Source: Zhengitettix transpicula
Taxonomy: Eukaryota > Arthropoda > Insecta > Orthoptera > Tetrigidae
DNA length: 64,000 bases
Direction: 5' to 3'
Assembly: GCA_037074705.1 (NCBI GenBank)
Contig: CM073591.1
Location: 185,529,432 to 185,593,431 of the forward strand
Shown: positions 35,035 through 45,300 of the stretch, one piece after another
How positions within the stretch are numbered: the stretch's first letter is position 1
How the letters are laid out: each line of letters begins with the position of its first letter
The notes under the pieces: model-generated
What the model saw: the letters and a program-made list of their open reading frames with translations, nothing else
Told to the model about the DNA's origin: nothing
Database searches by the model: none
Position numbers and translations under genes: made by a program

Positions 35035-36311
35035 CGAGGGTGAATCAAATATAAACAAGAATTATTTTTTTAAATATTTATTTTGATTTTAAACGCACAA
35101 ACAATCATAGTTTATTTTTATACATAATCTCCTGATTTATAAACACATTTTTCCCAGCGTATAGGTAATTTTTTAATTCCTTCCACGTAAAAAGAGTCAG
35201 GTCGTGTTTGTAGCCAATTTCGCACATATGCTTCAACCTCATTATCGCTGTGGAATTTTTGCCCTCCCAAAGCTTCCTTGAGAGGACCAAAGACATGGAA
35301 GTCACAGGGAGATAGGTCTGGACTGTATGGAGGGTGTTCCAGTGTCTCCCAACCCAGTTGCTCCAATTTTTGTACGGTCAGGGCTGCTGTATGGGGGCGA
35401 GCATTGTCATGGAGGAGAATCACTTTTCTCGGAAGGTATCGTCTTTTGCGGCGATATGCAAGTCTGACCTCAGCCAAAATTTGGCAGTAGTATGCCGCAT
35501 TAATTTTTCTGCGCTCATGCAAAAAATCAACGTGCAGCAGGCCACGCTGGTCAAAAAAACGGTAGCCAAAACCTTGCCAGCCGATAATCGTGACTTGGCT
35601 TTCACTGGTCCGGTTTCTCCTTTCTTTCTCCACTCCATACTCGCTTGTTTCGACTCAGGGGTGTAGTGATGCACCCACGTTTCATCACAGGTGACAATGT
35701 GAGAAAGAAATGGGTCTCCTTCTTCCCGAAATCGTGCAAGAAGACGCTCACACACTTGAAAACGATTCAGTTTCTGGTCAACTGTGAGAAGGCGAGGAAC
35801 CCACCTGGTACACACCTTGCGATACCCTAGCTCCTCTGAGAGTATAGAGTAAGTGCTCCCATAACTTATTCCAACCTCAATTGCAATATCCGAAGTTGTT
35901 AGACGCCTATCACCTTCAACAAGTTGACGAACACTGTCGATGTTGCCCGGTGTAATGCTGGTGCGGGGTCTGCGGTCACGTTCACGGCCCTCCACGAACT
36001 GTTTATGCCAAGCAAACACTCTAGCTCGCGACAGCCTCTCTTCCCCGAACTGTGCAGTCAATCTTCTCAAGATTTCGGCCGGTTTTACACCTTCTGCAGC
36101 TAAAAACTTGATATGAATACGTTGCGCAATAGAGGGAGGTACCTCCTGCTCGGACATCGTAACGATGGACACTGAACGAGTCTATGATGATGAGTCACGT
36201 GCTTCCCCCACTCCTGACAAACCAACCTAACAGCCAATAACAGTGGAACGTTCTTCCATCACTATTGCGCGCGCAGGTCCAAAAGTCTCGTTTATATTTG
36301 ATTCAGCCTCG
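35035..36311 (-). mobile_element. mariner element, copy 3, a different and younger family (1277 bp)
   Basis: Termini begin CGAGGGTGAATCAAATATAA at the left and are mirrored at the right (CGAGGCTGAATCAAATATAA on the minus strand), flanked by TA at 35033-35034 and 36312-36313. The termini and protein differ from copies 1 and 2. The coding region is broken only once, so this is the best-preserved DNA transposon in the window. Confidence 0.94.
35118..36157 (-). pseudogene. mariner transposase, one frameshift
   Basis: The start MSEQEVPPSIAQRIHIKF at 36157 gives a total of about 346 codons to the stop at 35118, the usual mariner length. In order it shows: paired helix-turn-helix (ILRRLTAQFGEERLSRARVF, then LTTSDIAIEVGISYGSTYSI), the first catalytic Asp in TCDETWVHHYTPESK, the second in LLHDNARPHTAALTV, and the third in YSPDLSPCDFHVFGPLKEAL, with 34 residues between the last two (DD34D). 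The two open frames are offset by a single-base length change in an A7 run (T7 in the coding sense) at 35553-35559. All catalytic residues survive. Confidence 0.92.
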
Positions 36312-36313
36312 TA

Positions 36314-37139
36314 TATAGCATATTATGTGTCTGGTCATTTGCCGCAAATTTTTGATATGGCTATCACTGTTGCATCATTAATATTTTACATAGTTAACCT
36401 CGTAAAAATGGTTGCTTGTGATGACTTAGCACATAACTTAGAAAACTCTCAAGTGGCCATCGGTGGCCTGTAATTTTACTACAGCCAAGTCACTGATTGA
36501 AGATATGTATATTGAATCATTTCAGTAGGCCTATAAATTTATTTTAATTCTATAACATGCATATTAAAAAATGTGCCAACAATCTCTCCACTCTCCTTGT
36601 GTCAAAGATATCCCCAAACTTTTCCACAATCTCTGATTTCCGCCACCGAAACACACAGCTTAGTCAAACATATCGCTGGTTCGCATTAGCCTGCAAAGTA
36701 TGCGCTACAGTCGGAAAGACAAAGTAGCGATACTAAAATATTGGGCTCATATCCCATTTTTATTAATAACTTTATAACCAAGAATCTACTTGGAGCATAA
36801 CATGGAACCTATTTCTGAGGACGAGTTTAATCAGAAATGCACGGAAAACGTGGAGGATCTAACCTGTTAAGGACGGAAATATTATAAGATAATCTCATCT
36901 CATCAAACCATTATCAGGAGAGGTGAGCAACTTGGGATATTTATAGTTAAGTTCTAAATATTAAATTTTGACGATAGATGAAAGTACTGAATTTGCCCTT
37001 TTTATTAAATATGTTGACGACGAATATATTCTGACTGAACAGATTATTATGACAACCCAGTCATTGGACCACCTTTTTCGTTTAAAATTGACGCACTTAT
37101 ACTTGGCAGCATTGACACCACGAGACGTTAAAAGAAGAG
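36314..37139. other. Unassigned AT-rich stretch
   Basis: Short open frames at 36243-36473 (partly inside the mariner) and 36968-37171 show no domain. Nothing else was seen. Confidence 0.4.
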
Positions 37140-37990
37140 ACGAACAATTTTACACCAGTCAAGTTTTGTAAGATTTGATGGTTGTGGATCCAGTTGCCGA
37201 ATGAGTCTTTCAACTTCGTCCTAAAAAGACTCTATTCGATTGAGATCTAATGATTTTTGGGATTACCTAAGAATATGATTGCCTCATAACCTGCAGCCTC
37301 ACCTGCTCAAGACGGGCACCGAGCCGTGGAGCATTGCTGGAAATAGCCATCAACATGAAAGGTTGAAATTGGCCAGCAACGACAGTACTTAATATGTATC
37401 CTCCTCCATCAACATGGTAGGATAATCCTGATCAGCATCGATGTTGTGCTAATCAGTCATTGATCCACAGGAATTATAGGACCCAACCATCTTGTACTCA
37501 TCTATGTGGAGTCCATACTTTCTCACTTGCTTGATGCATCTGATAACGTGATTTTTGGATGACATGAATATTTGCCAATACTTGACAGTTCAATCCTTGC
37601 GTTCCTTTCCGAACCTTGTAACTGTAGACAACAAAGTTGTTGAAACAGGCGTTCGCTTTCCATACCCAGTCGATGCAGCGTTTGGCGAACAGTTGTTACA
37701 GAGATCACTTGAGAGGATCCCGATTAAGTTCTTCAGTAATTTCATGCGCCCTTGTCCTATTGCGACGTATTATTTTCACCATTCTCCGTTCAGAATCCAG
37801 TTTCCACTTGACAGTCCAGTCATTAAAAACACCAACAATAGCTCTTGAACACTTACGAATTCAGCTGAAGCAGCTGTCTGATATTTGTTCCATGGCTCCG
37901 AGAGACAACAATCATTTCCAGGACCGTGCGATTTTCTCAATATCAATTTTTCAATACCGACTGTTACATATTTTTCATTAAAATATCCTA
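37140..37990 (-). pseudogene. Degenerate Tc1-like transposase
   Basis: On the minus strand near 37800 the sequence reads DSERRMVKIIRRNRTRAHEI then TEELNRDPLK. After a frame change, ISVTTVRQTLHRLGMESERL follows (37640-37708). This order, R.l.r.v..n...t..el...ln......vS..TVrr.Lh..Gl, is the second helix-turn-helix of Tc1 transposases. Further downstream come a YHVDGGG-like match to the family's HgGgsvmvWg motif and a weak NPI(E)-like stretch. Several stops and shifts are present, and terminal repeats were not located. It is an old, dead copy. Confidence 0.62.
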
Positions 37991-39338
37991 GGATTGTGTT
38001 TTTCTAAAAGAAAACTGCACAAAATTTGCATATGCGATTATTATATTAAAATACAAGCAACTTCAAATTAAAGGAATTATCTATTAATCTAATGCATAGT
38101 TTTACGTTTCTAAATTTAACTTTCTCAAATTCGTTGATTAGGGATATGTAGTCCAGAGTGACAGCCAAAGTAGATTCAAGTTTATTGATTTGAATTTGGA
38201 GAAAACTGCTTTGAATGTTTCAAATTGCTTACGCCGCGCCCATAGAGTGCCGCTTCTCTGTGGCATAGCAAACACAAAGACTGTATACCCTTATCACTTC
38301 TTCTGTTGTCCTGGTAAATACGTGCATCGATATGAACCCATAGCGATGTCAGGGATATTTGTCTATAAACGTCAGGTGGTCATAAGAATCTGGCCGGTCA
38401 AAGTAATGTAAGTGAAGAAACGGGCATCTTTAGAACCAGTAAAGACACAACAAAAGGAATACATTAAATTAAATAGTGAAAGAAACAACGCAATTTTCAT
38501 CGTATCTGAATAACATTGCTTCCCCATTTATGGTAGGTTAAAAAGAGAGGCTTGTAAAATTAATAGAACGGCAGACGATATTACAGGCGAAAACTGGTTT
38601 GATGAGGTGCAATTCTGTTTTACTACATAATTCGTGGGTGCTGTAATGCAAATCGTCCTCAATGCTATTCATTTTATTACGACTCAGTGATTAACTGGTC
38701 AGAAAAATGCAAAAATTCCTCTAGGCCAAATCTTACAGAGGTGACATGACGTACTCAATGAAATCAAAGTTTTGAGCGTATAAAGATGGTGTGTAAGGTA
38801 AACTTAAACATTTAATAATGTTATTGCCAAAATCGAACTAAATTGCATTGCTTTTTTAATGACGTCTAGATTATGTCCCGGGAATTTCAAAAAGCCCGTA
38901 TTATTGTCAACTCAACACCTCAAGAAGATAAAAATTGCTGAAACATTGTTTGGTATTCATTTTTGTCATTGTAATTATGTCTGAATCAGTATTTAGTTGT
39001 CAATATTAATTAAACTAAATCGTTTTATTAAAATTTGTTATTTCAACTGCTTTGCAGCTGATTACTCTCTTCAAAGGATGTTTTCAAGCACGCTTCTTCA
39101 CGGTAGCAATCACTACCATACAGTAATTAAATTAAATCACAAAAACCAGCTAAAGTGTGAGAATTAAATCTCATGAAAATACAACCAACTACATTTTATT
39201 GGGACATAAAACTGAGTTGAGTCGCTCAGTCTACCTGCTCCCAGACGCTCACCGCACGACTTTTGTATCGTGCCCGAGACCTAAGAGAGTCAAAATTACT
39301 TTTGTTTCCAGAAACAAGTTAAAAACACTCCCTATAGT
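37991..39338. other. Unassigned stretch with a Penelope-terminus trace
   Basis: The frame at 38190-38411 (73 codons) has no recognised domain. At about 38912-38985, 'aacacctcaagaagataa' and 'gctgaaacattgtttggtat' resemble the terminal block of Penelope copies in this window (CCTGAAGA...GAAACGTTGT...GGTAT). Confidence 0.4.
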
Positions 39339-39670
39339 TTAACAGACTCCAAAATACTTCCATTATGTTAAGAGAGTCAAAAAGTTTCCCCATACCCTAA
39401 TACAGTCTAAAATACTCCCGATACATTAAGAGAGTGAAAAATACCCCCGGTATCTTATGAGAAACAAAAATAATTTCATTATATGAAGAGAATCAGACAT
39501 ATTTCCTTTAGTGTAAATACAAAATTACTTTGGGTACCTTGGGTGTGTCAAAAGTACTCTTCACTAAGGTCACGAAAGAGTCAGAAATAGTCCTGGTACC
39601 ATAAGAGACTCAAAAACATCCTCGTACTTTATTAGCCAAAAATACTCCCCGTAATTTAGAACGTTTTTAA
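39339..39670. repeat. Minisatellite, ~30 bp unit 'tactcccggtaccttaagag'
   Basis: About ten degenerate units follow the theme aagagagtcaaaa / atactcccggta, for example near 39365, 39395, 39425, 39455 and 39600. The same theme forms the larger arrays at 60520-61480 and 62070-62395 and appears inside family B Helitrons (32490-32640, 49690-49880), so the array probably derives from a Helitron interior. Confidence 0.7.
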
Positions 39671-39689
39671 ATGCCTCCCCTTCCACCCC

Positions 39690-40010
39690 CACCTCTATAT
39701 GTAATATTGGTGTATTACGGATCCAGTATTTGTTTCGTATCGTGAGGAACGTATGATCAAAATTTGGTATAATTCGCTGTAAGCGTTTAAGATTGTACAC
39801 GATTCGTTGTTTTTTCACCTTCCACTACCACTCGTTAGGGGTGAAAAATATATATTCGACGCAAATATCGGGCTTTTATATTTCAATTTCCACCCCTCCC
39901 CTCGACCCCCACAGTGTTTGTTTCCGGTTTGAAAGAAACATCTGGAGAAAAAATTGTCAACATTTCTCCACGACTTTAGATTTGTATGCGGTACATAGTG
40001 AATGACAATG
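39690..40010 (-). mobile_element. Helitron family B interior fragment
   Basis: Phrases 'gtatttgtttcgtatcgtga', 'gcgtttaagattgtacacga' and 'tattcgacgcaaatatcggg' match the interior of 26177-27700. No termini are present. Confidence 0.5.
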
Positions 40011-40039
40011 ACACATACATACAAACATACAATTTTTAT

Positions 40040-40110
40040 TTTTAGTTTCAATTTAGTGCCTGATGAGTTCACAAAGTAGGTTCGAAACGTTTTAATTCTG
40101 TTTTTGTACT
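40040..40110 (+). ncRNA. Hammerhead-like core with Penelope-type context
   Basis: CTGATGA at 40061-40067 is a perfect catalytic core, followed by a 17-base segment in the helix II position (only weakly paired), then GAAAC at 40085-40089 and GTT. Helix I is not supported by pairing. It could be a relic terminus of a Penelope-type element. Confidence 0.4.
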
Positions 40111-40504
40111 TTTATGAGATGTAATTCTCGAATTTAATTGTAGTAAAATCAAATGATTCTTAATTTATGGGCCAAATTATTTATATTATAAATTAAATAA
40201 TGTTTCACTAACTCAAATATGTCAACAATATATTTCTTAGAGTAGCTTAGAAAAGAATATAGGCTGGACATCCTTGGTTTACGCAACATGAATTAATTAA
40301 ATTTGATGCCAAACTTTCGAAGGTCGTCGTACAGTGACCATGAACTATGTTTTAAGAGTTCGGTACCTCATGACAGCAATGTCGTCTCAGATGTCGGAGA
40401 AGATTTTAATACTTGTCATTAATCAATGATACGTGAAGAAAAAAAATAACATGTCGCTATATTAAATGATAATTTGATTTTAATTCAACTGAATTAGAAA
40501 ATTT
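40111..40504. other. AT-rich, nothing recognised
   Basis: No ORF, inverted repeats or similarity to other blocks was noticed. Confidence 0.4.
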
Positions 40505-40548
40505 CACCCGGTCCGATCGACATTTTTCCATCCTGATACTATAACTAA
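40505..40548 (+). mobile_element. SINE 3' tail fragment
   Basis: The sequence 'cccggtccgatcgacatttt', then 'ccatcctgatactat', is the same tail as the minus-strand SINE at 30370-30500. The tRNA-like head is missing. Confidence 0.55.
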
Positions 40549-40611
40549 ATTTCATGGTTCACATATGACTGATTTCGTTTACTTTGAAGCTTCTTATATT
40601 CCTTCTGAAGT

Positions 40612-41530
40612 TGATAATTGCATCTCATATACATACACAAAAAAAAGGTATACTACGTTTCGACCCAACGTTGTGACCTCTTGAGACGAAAAAATAAAAA
40701 TGAGATTACTTTAAACCTAAGGAATACAATAATTTTGTTAAAGTAAAACTTGGATTCCAAATTGTGTAATGTATATGAGAATTGCATCTCATATAATTAC
40801 CAAAAAATAGATATTCGACAGTTTGACCCAACGGTGAGACCTCATTAGACAAAAAAATGGAATACAATGATTTTGTTGAAGCGAAATTTGAATTAAAAAT
40901 TTTGTAATATATATGAGAATTTTATCTCATATAAATACAAAAAAAAAGGTATACGACGTTTCGACCCAACGTTGAGACCTCATCAGACTAAAAAATGAAA
41001 AGGAGATTAATTAAACCTATGGAATACAATGATTTTTTGAAGCGTAATTTGGATTCAAAATGGTGTAATATATATAAATACAAAAAAGTTATATCAGGTT
41101 TCGATCCAAATTTGGGACATTATCAGACTAAAAAATAAAATGGAGATTAAATTAAACCTAAGGAATACAATAATTTTGTTGAAGCGAAATTTGGATTCAA
41201 AATGGTGTAATTTATATGAGAATTGCATCTCATATAAATATATAAAAGTTATGCGACGTTTCGACCCAATGTTGAGAACTTATCAGACTAAAAAATAAAA
41301 AGGAGATTAAATTAAACCTAAGGAGAACAATAATTTTGTTGAAGCGAAATTTGGATTCAAAATGGTGTAATTTATATGAGAATTACATCTCATATAAATA
41401 TATAAAAGTTATGCGACGTTTCGACCCAATGTTGAGAACTTATCAGACTAAAAAATAAAAAGGAGATTAAATTAAACCTAAGGAATACAATGATTTTGTT
41501 GAAGCGAAATTTGGATTCAAAATGGTGTAA
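40612..41530 (-). repeat. Tandem array, ~160 bp unit, hammerhead-like core in each unit
   Basis: The landmark 'acgtttcgaccc' (or its variant) recurs at 40655, 40818, 40956, 41096, 41256 and 41416, so six units spaced 163, 138, 140, 160 and 160 bp. The last two units are almost identical, indicating recent local duplication. Each unit has a hairpin around 'atatgagaattgcatctcat' and, on the minus strand, a hammerhead-like segment. The best (third unit, about 40940-40990) reads AGTCTGATGAGG, then GGTCGAAACGTCG. See the ncRNA entry and the finding. Confidence 0.9.
40940..40990 (-). ncRNA. Hammerhead-ribozyme candidate, best unit of the array
   Basis: On the minus strand the conserved boxes occur in order: CTGATGA (positions C3-A9 all canonical), a helix II GGTCT with GGGTC (five pairs including wobbles) closing a short loop, GAAAC, then GTC as the NUH cleavage triplet. 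The overlap GAAACGTC makes a self-complementary ACGT, which is how small dimeric type I hammerheads build helix III from two units. In the last two units CTGATGA has become CTGATAA, which should abolish cleavage. Helix I pairing is weak in all units. No self-cleavage can be asserted from sequence alone. Confidence 0.5.
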
Positions 41531-41960
41531 AAATTCAATTAGCAGGTACCGAACATATTAACAATTTTTAGAATACTAGAACTGTCTCACATGCAAGTTG
41601 AGTTGTAACTGAAATGTATTTCCATAATTTAATCAATTATTCCGACTCGTAGGAGATTTTGTTTATACTTATACGTCAGATAAAAGTCAATTTTGGAAAT
41701 GAGAATATTTGAATGATTTTTGAAGAGTAGACAATGACGTGTATCGACAGTGGAATTATTTGAAAGTATTCGCAAGTAATTATTTTGGCACACGGGTTTT
41801 CATCGGATTTTCCAGTAGTTTGAATATCGAAAATTCCAATCAGGCATTGGCGAGTAGACCAGTGCACCACAAGAAAGAAACGTCTGCGACCGGAAAGTGA
41901 AATCGTGAATTCCGTTTCACTAACATAATCAATAAATGCAGAACCAGAGAGGCTATCAAT
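41531..41960. other. Unassigned AT-rich stretch
   Basis: No coding family, repeats or regulatory signature is evident. Confidence 0.4.
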
Positions 41961-42118
41961 TTAACGAATTAATCATTTACACCGAACACGAATTGGGGTT
42001 GTGTTAGAAGTTTTACCGGTGCTTGTAACTCGTTGTTGCGAACTGTGTGTGAGCAGATTGAATGTGATGTAGAAGTACAAGTATTTTCTGTGAGCCAGAC
42101 ACGCGCGCACGCACTTAC

Positions 42119-42236
42119 CTGGTCTGCGATTGAAGCGATGCGAGCGGGCGACACCGGCAGAGACGGCAGCGGATGTCCTACCAGCCACAAGGAGCAGGAA
42201 GACTCCAATGTCGAAACACCACCAAAGCGTAAACAT
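42119..42236 (-). CDS. Candidate first exon with signal-peptide-like ORF
   Basis: On the minus strand an ATG at 42236 opens a frame MFTLWWCFDIGVFLLLVAGR then TSAAVSAGVARSHRFNRRP, a short N-region, a hydrophobic core and an Ala-rich end, like a secretory signal. After 39 codons plus one base it meets CAG|GTAAGT (GT at 42118-42117), a perfect match to the donor consensus. The surroundings (about 42090-42370) are CpG-richer than the rest of the window. Phase 1 would fit the ectodomain exon at 5804 but not in-frame entry into the exon at 25969. It may be an alternative first exon of the Mth-like gene, a 5' UTR exon whose ORF is fortuitous, or part of another gene. Confidence 0.4.
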
Positions 42237-42430
42237 GGAAATCAGTTCAGCAACGGCACACAAGGAGTTTCTTTCACTCCCAAACTACCCGTACGTCGTT
42301 AATGTCGGACGCTTGATTGTGTGCTTGCTGACAGGTCGCGTGCGCACTTTCCGCCATCTGCAGTGGAACTACGAGTAAAGCTCAGCCGGAAACTCACCTA
42401 TGGAAGCTCCCAAAATAATGTATTCTGTAC
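42237..42430. promoter_or_regulatory. CpG-enriched stretch, possible promoter region
   Basis: The 42290-42400 part contains CpG-rich pieces ('gtacgtcgttaatgtcgga', 'gtcgcgtgcgcac') and a 'cgccatctgcag' element next to the candidate exon. A second donor-like CATAG|GTGAGTTT lies on the minus strand near 42395-42405. No TATA box is obvious. Assignment as promoter is inference from composition and position. Confidence 0.3.
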
Positions 42431-43269
42431 GATTGGAGCAGGAAAAAATAACAGAATGAAATAAACGTTTTTCACTTATTTCAATTATATTTAATCCTCC
42501 AATGAAATTCACTCAAGTTTTTGCGATTCACGTTTTCTGTAATAAAGTGTCTTGCGTGGGTGTATCACTGATAGCCTTGTAGCTGCGTAGTAGGTCGGGT
42601 ATTTCTTTTCGCAACATCCGCAACCTTGTGATCATTCGTGAAAAACGAAGTTTTCCAATTCTAAAAGTCCGTTTTCTGTGTCCTAATAAATAACGAAATT
42701 TTTTCACCTCTTTCCAGTTTTCGCTAATAGCAAAAGCATGAAGCACTCTATGGAAAATAATGTTCGGTAATAAATTATAGAGCTTAAAATTTTGCATCGA
42801 ATGATGTATTCGAGTACGAAATTCTGTATTTGAAGTTCGTCAAATTTACGACATTTTCGAAAAGAATGAAGTTGTCATGTTTTTAATGCTGATATATCCA
42901 AAACTGTTGGCAATAAGCCAATTTGTTACGGGATAAAGCTTTTAGAGAATTTAATTCTCTTTCCAACGCATATCTTATTTTAAAAATCAACTGAGGATGG
43001 CGAAAATACACCCATTTTGCAGTCTGTGAACCTCCGGACCGTTTGCGCTAATATTATGGCATTGAGGATGGGAGTGACGATTACCTACGTCAGGGTGAAA
43101 CTTTTCTTCTGCAGAGCATATTAAAATGTTGAAGAGAATTGTTTTTCTACGAGGAAGAAAGAGGATCTATTTTTTTGCAAACAAGAAATAATAGCAATCA
43201 AACTCGGTACTTCTGCTATTTATTCTTCCTTGCAAAAGAACATGCAACTGTGAGGTTCAGAAATTTCTA
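42431..43269. other. AT-rich stretch, nothing firmly recognised
   Basis: The frame at 42528-42797 (minus, 89 codons, basic, MQNFKLYNLLPNIIFHRVLH) resembles no family I know. No repeats were seen. Confidence 0.35.
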
Positions 43270-43820
43270 ACATGTACGTGAAATGGTTTGTAGTTGAAAT
43301 AATTTGCGAATTTGAGTGAATATTACTGCGCGCGCAAATATTTGCAACAGACTATTGCACTCACGAGGGCCGTGACGTCACAGCTCAGGTATATTATATT
43401 CGCGCGCTGGAGATTTAGGGGCCGTTACCGCACAGTAAAATAAGTTCGTGTTACGAAATAAAGTAAACTAGAAATCAAGGTATCGAATGATAAGAAACAT
43501 AAGAACGATTTAAAAGTACAACTGTTTACGGCATTTGCGAGTATCTGGATGACATCGACTGATAACTAAAAAATACAAAATGTTTTGTGATCAGTGGGAC
43601 TGCACAATAAAAAAAGATTCCTGGTTCGTAATTAAATAAACCAAAAATATTTTGACTGAATTAATGGTATAATTATATCCATCGAATGATAAGAAAAACA
43701 ATAAGAAATACGAGCCTCGTGGAAAATCAGTTGTTAACTTGAGTTTCGTCCCCATTTTAATGGATCCAGTATGGCGACCATTTGTTTATACTCTGCATCG
43801 TAAATGTGTCTGATGGAATA
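43270..43820 (+). mobile_element. Diverged Helitron family A 5' region
   Basis: It shares the order of blocks with 12238-12680: 'gtgacgtcac', then 'gtaattaaataaaccaaaaa', 'ataattatatccatcgaatg', 'aacaataagaaatacga', 'tatggcgaccatttgtttat'. Two such passages are present (about 43370-43520 and 43600-43800), suggesting two stacked remnants. Neither terminus is recognisable. Confidence 0.55.
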
Positions 43821-43994
43821 CTTTCAAGGATAAAGAACGGTCGAGATCATTAGTGTTACAGGAAAACTTAGATAAAGGTCAACAGTTGGTCTAAAGAAAA
43901 TCAAATGAAAATTAATGGCCTGAAAAGTAGCTCAATCTCGTTTACAAGGAAAATGGTGATAAATGAGACGGAGCATAGTCCAGGCGGGGTGTTA

Positions 43995-44150
43995 ATTCCC
44001 AGGAATATAATGAATAAGAAAGATACCCAATTCAGACAAAAAAAGTGATAATATAAATACCACACAACGTTTCTGGGATCCTTGTACCTTCCGTCAGGTG
44101 CGAAGGAGAGCCTAGAGCGACACAACTGCACTTGTCAGTTGACAAACTTA
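43995..44150 (-). mobile_element. Penelope-like terminal fragment
   Basis: The sequence 'gataatataaataccacaca', 'acgtttctgggatcctt' and 'cctagagcgacacaactgca' match the terminal block of 57899-58680. On the minus strand a hammerhead-like CCTGACGGAAGG...GGATCC.CAGAAACGTTGTG occurs, but the last core base (A9) is G, so it is damaged. Confidence 0.65.
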
Positions 44151-44940
44151 TATTACAGCATTGTGCGTGAGGAGCAGATGAATTTCACGACCAGCAAAGT
44201 GTAGAATTATTTACATTTCGTAATGAGAAATCTAAAAAAGGGGAGCTCAAAATCTAACTTTAGTGAGATCAATTTTGGAAAACGGCCAGCTTATTGGTAT
44301 CCCTAAAGAAAAAATTAAATAGAATCGTTGCAGAAAGTTCGAAAAAGGGCAGCTAAAATTTGTAAGAGTAGCACTTGAACATGGGAACGAAAAAAGATAA
44401 CAAATAGGTTGGGAGTTATCGCAAAGAAAGAAGAGTGCGAGGCTATTCAAAACCTAAGTGGGGCAAGAGCCTTGTATTGGATCAAGCTCCAAAATCAAAA
44501 AGCCCAGTTATTTCGGTAGGTGGGCCCTTCAATTTTAAATGAAATCCCGGGGAAAAAACAGATGTGGGAAAAATTTCATTCGTAATTAGGACGATTAACA
44601 TGTGGAAGAGTTTGGAGAAAATTTAGTTCCTCCTCAACAAATAAAATTTAGGTTAAATATAAAAAAAGTAGGAAGTGAAGTTTTTGTCCCAGCTAATTAA
44701 TTGAAATCATAATCCAATTTAAAGTGAAATGTAGTGTTCGACCATGTTTATTCCATTCTATTTTTCTTTCGTTGTTTCTTTTCTTTCTTTTTTTCCCTTC
44801 TTGTTTTCTTTCCTTTTCAGGGTACAAGGAGAATGTTTCATTATTGTTAGTTTAAGGAAGATAATAAGAAATGTTATCATGTATCTACTTGCCCAATTGT
44901 AGATTAATAAATACATGCATACTGTAGTGAATAACATCGG
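44151..44940. other. Unassigned stretch with a long polypyrimidine tract
   Basis: At about 44757-44820 a T/C tract of about 60 bases ends in TTTTCAG|GGT on the plus strand, a textbook acceptor context, but no convincing coding frame follows. Otherwise nothing is recognised. Confidence 0.35.
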
Positions 44941-45300
44941 AAAGTGGCCGCCCTTTGTCCGCGGGACTGAGAGAGTCTCAGAGGGTCTCGGCGGAATTAA
45001 TTAAAAGTGCACGTGCGCCGGAGATGCCCCAAGAAGCCGAGGGTACACGTCCCTTTTTTTTGCATCGTTTGGGGGGGGGGCGGAGTAAGGGTATATACTC
45101 CGCACCCGGAGAGAGAGGGAGGACTGAAAGTGAAGAGAGAGAGGCGAGGGGGTGAAAAATTTGGCGAGCTGTAACGAACAAAAGTTTTGTAGTGTGGACG
45201 TCCATCGCGTGGAGGCCGAAGAAGGAGATCGTGGGGTGCTACAAGACCAGTGATCCGCTGCAAGTCGGCTGATGCTACGAGATTAAGTAAGGGTCACCAT
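44941..45300. other. GC- and purine-rich block
   Basis: The block is markedly more GC-rich than its surroundings: a run of about ten G near 45070, then GA-rich repeats ('ggagagagagggagga', 'gaagagagagagg'). Open frames here are by-products of composition. It could be the leader or LTR of an unrecognised retroelement, since it resembles the purine-rich block at 1-220 in style, though not in sequence. Confidence 0.35.

Noticed and set aside
44955..45263. Overlapping frames on both strands in the GC-rich block
   Set aside because: Open only because of purine-rich composition. No domain, and the frames overlap on opposite strands.
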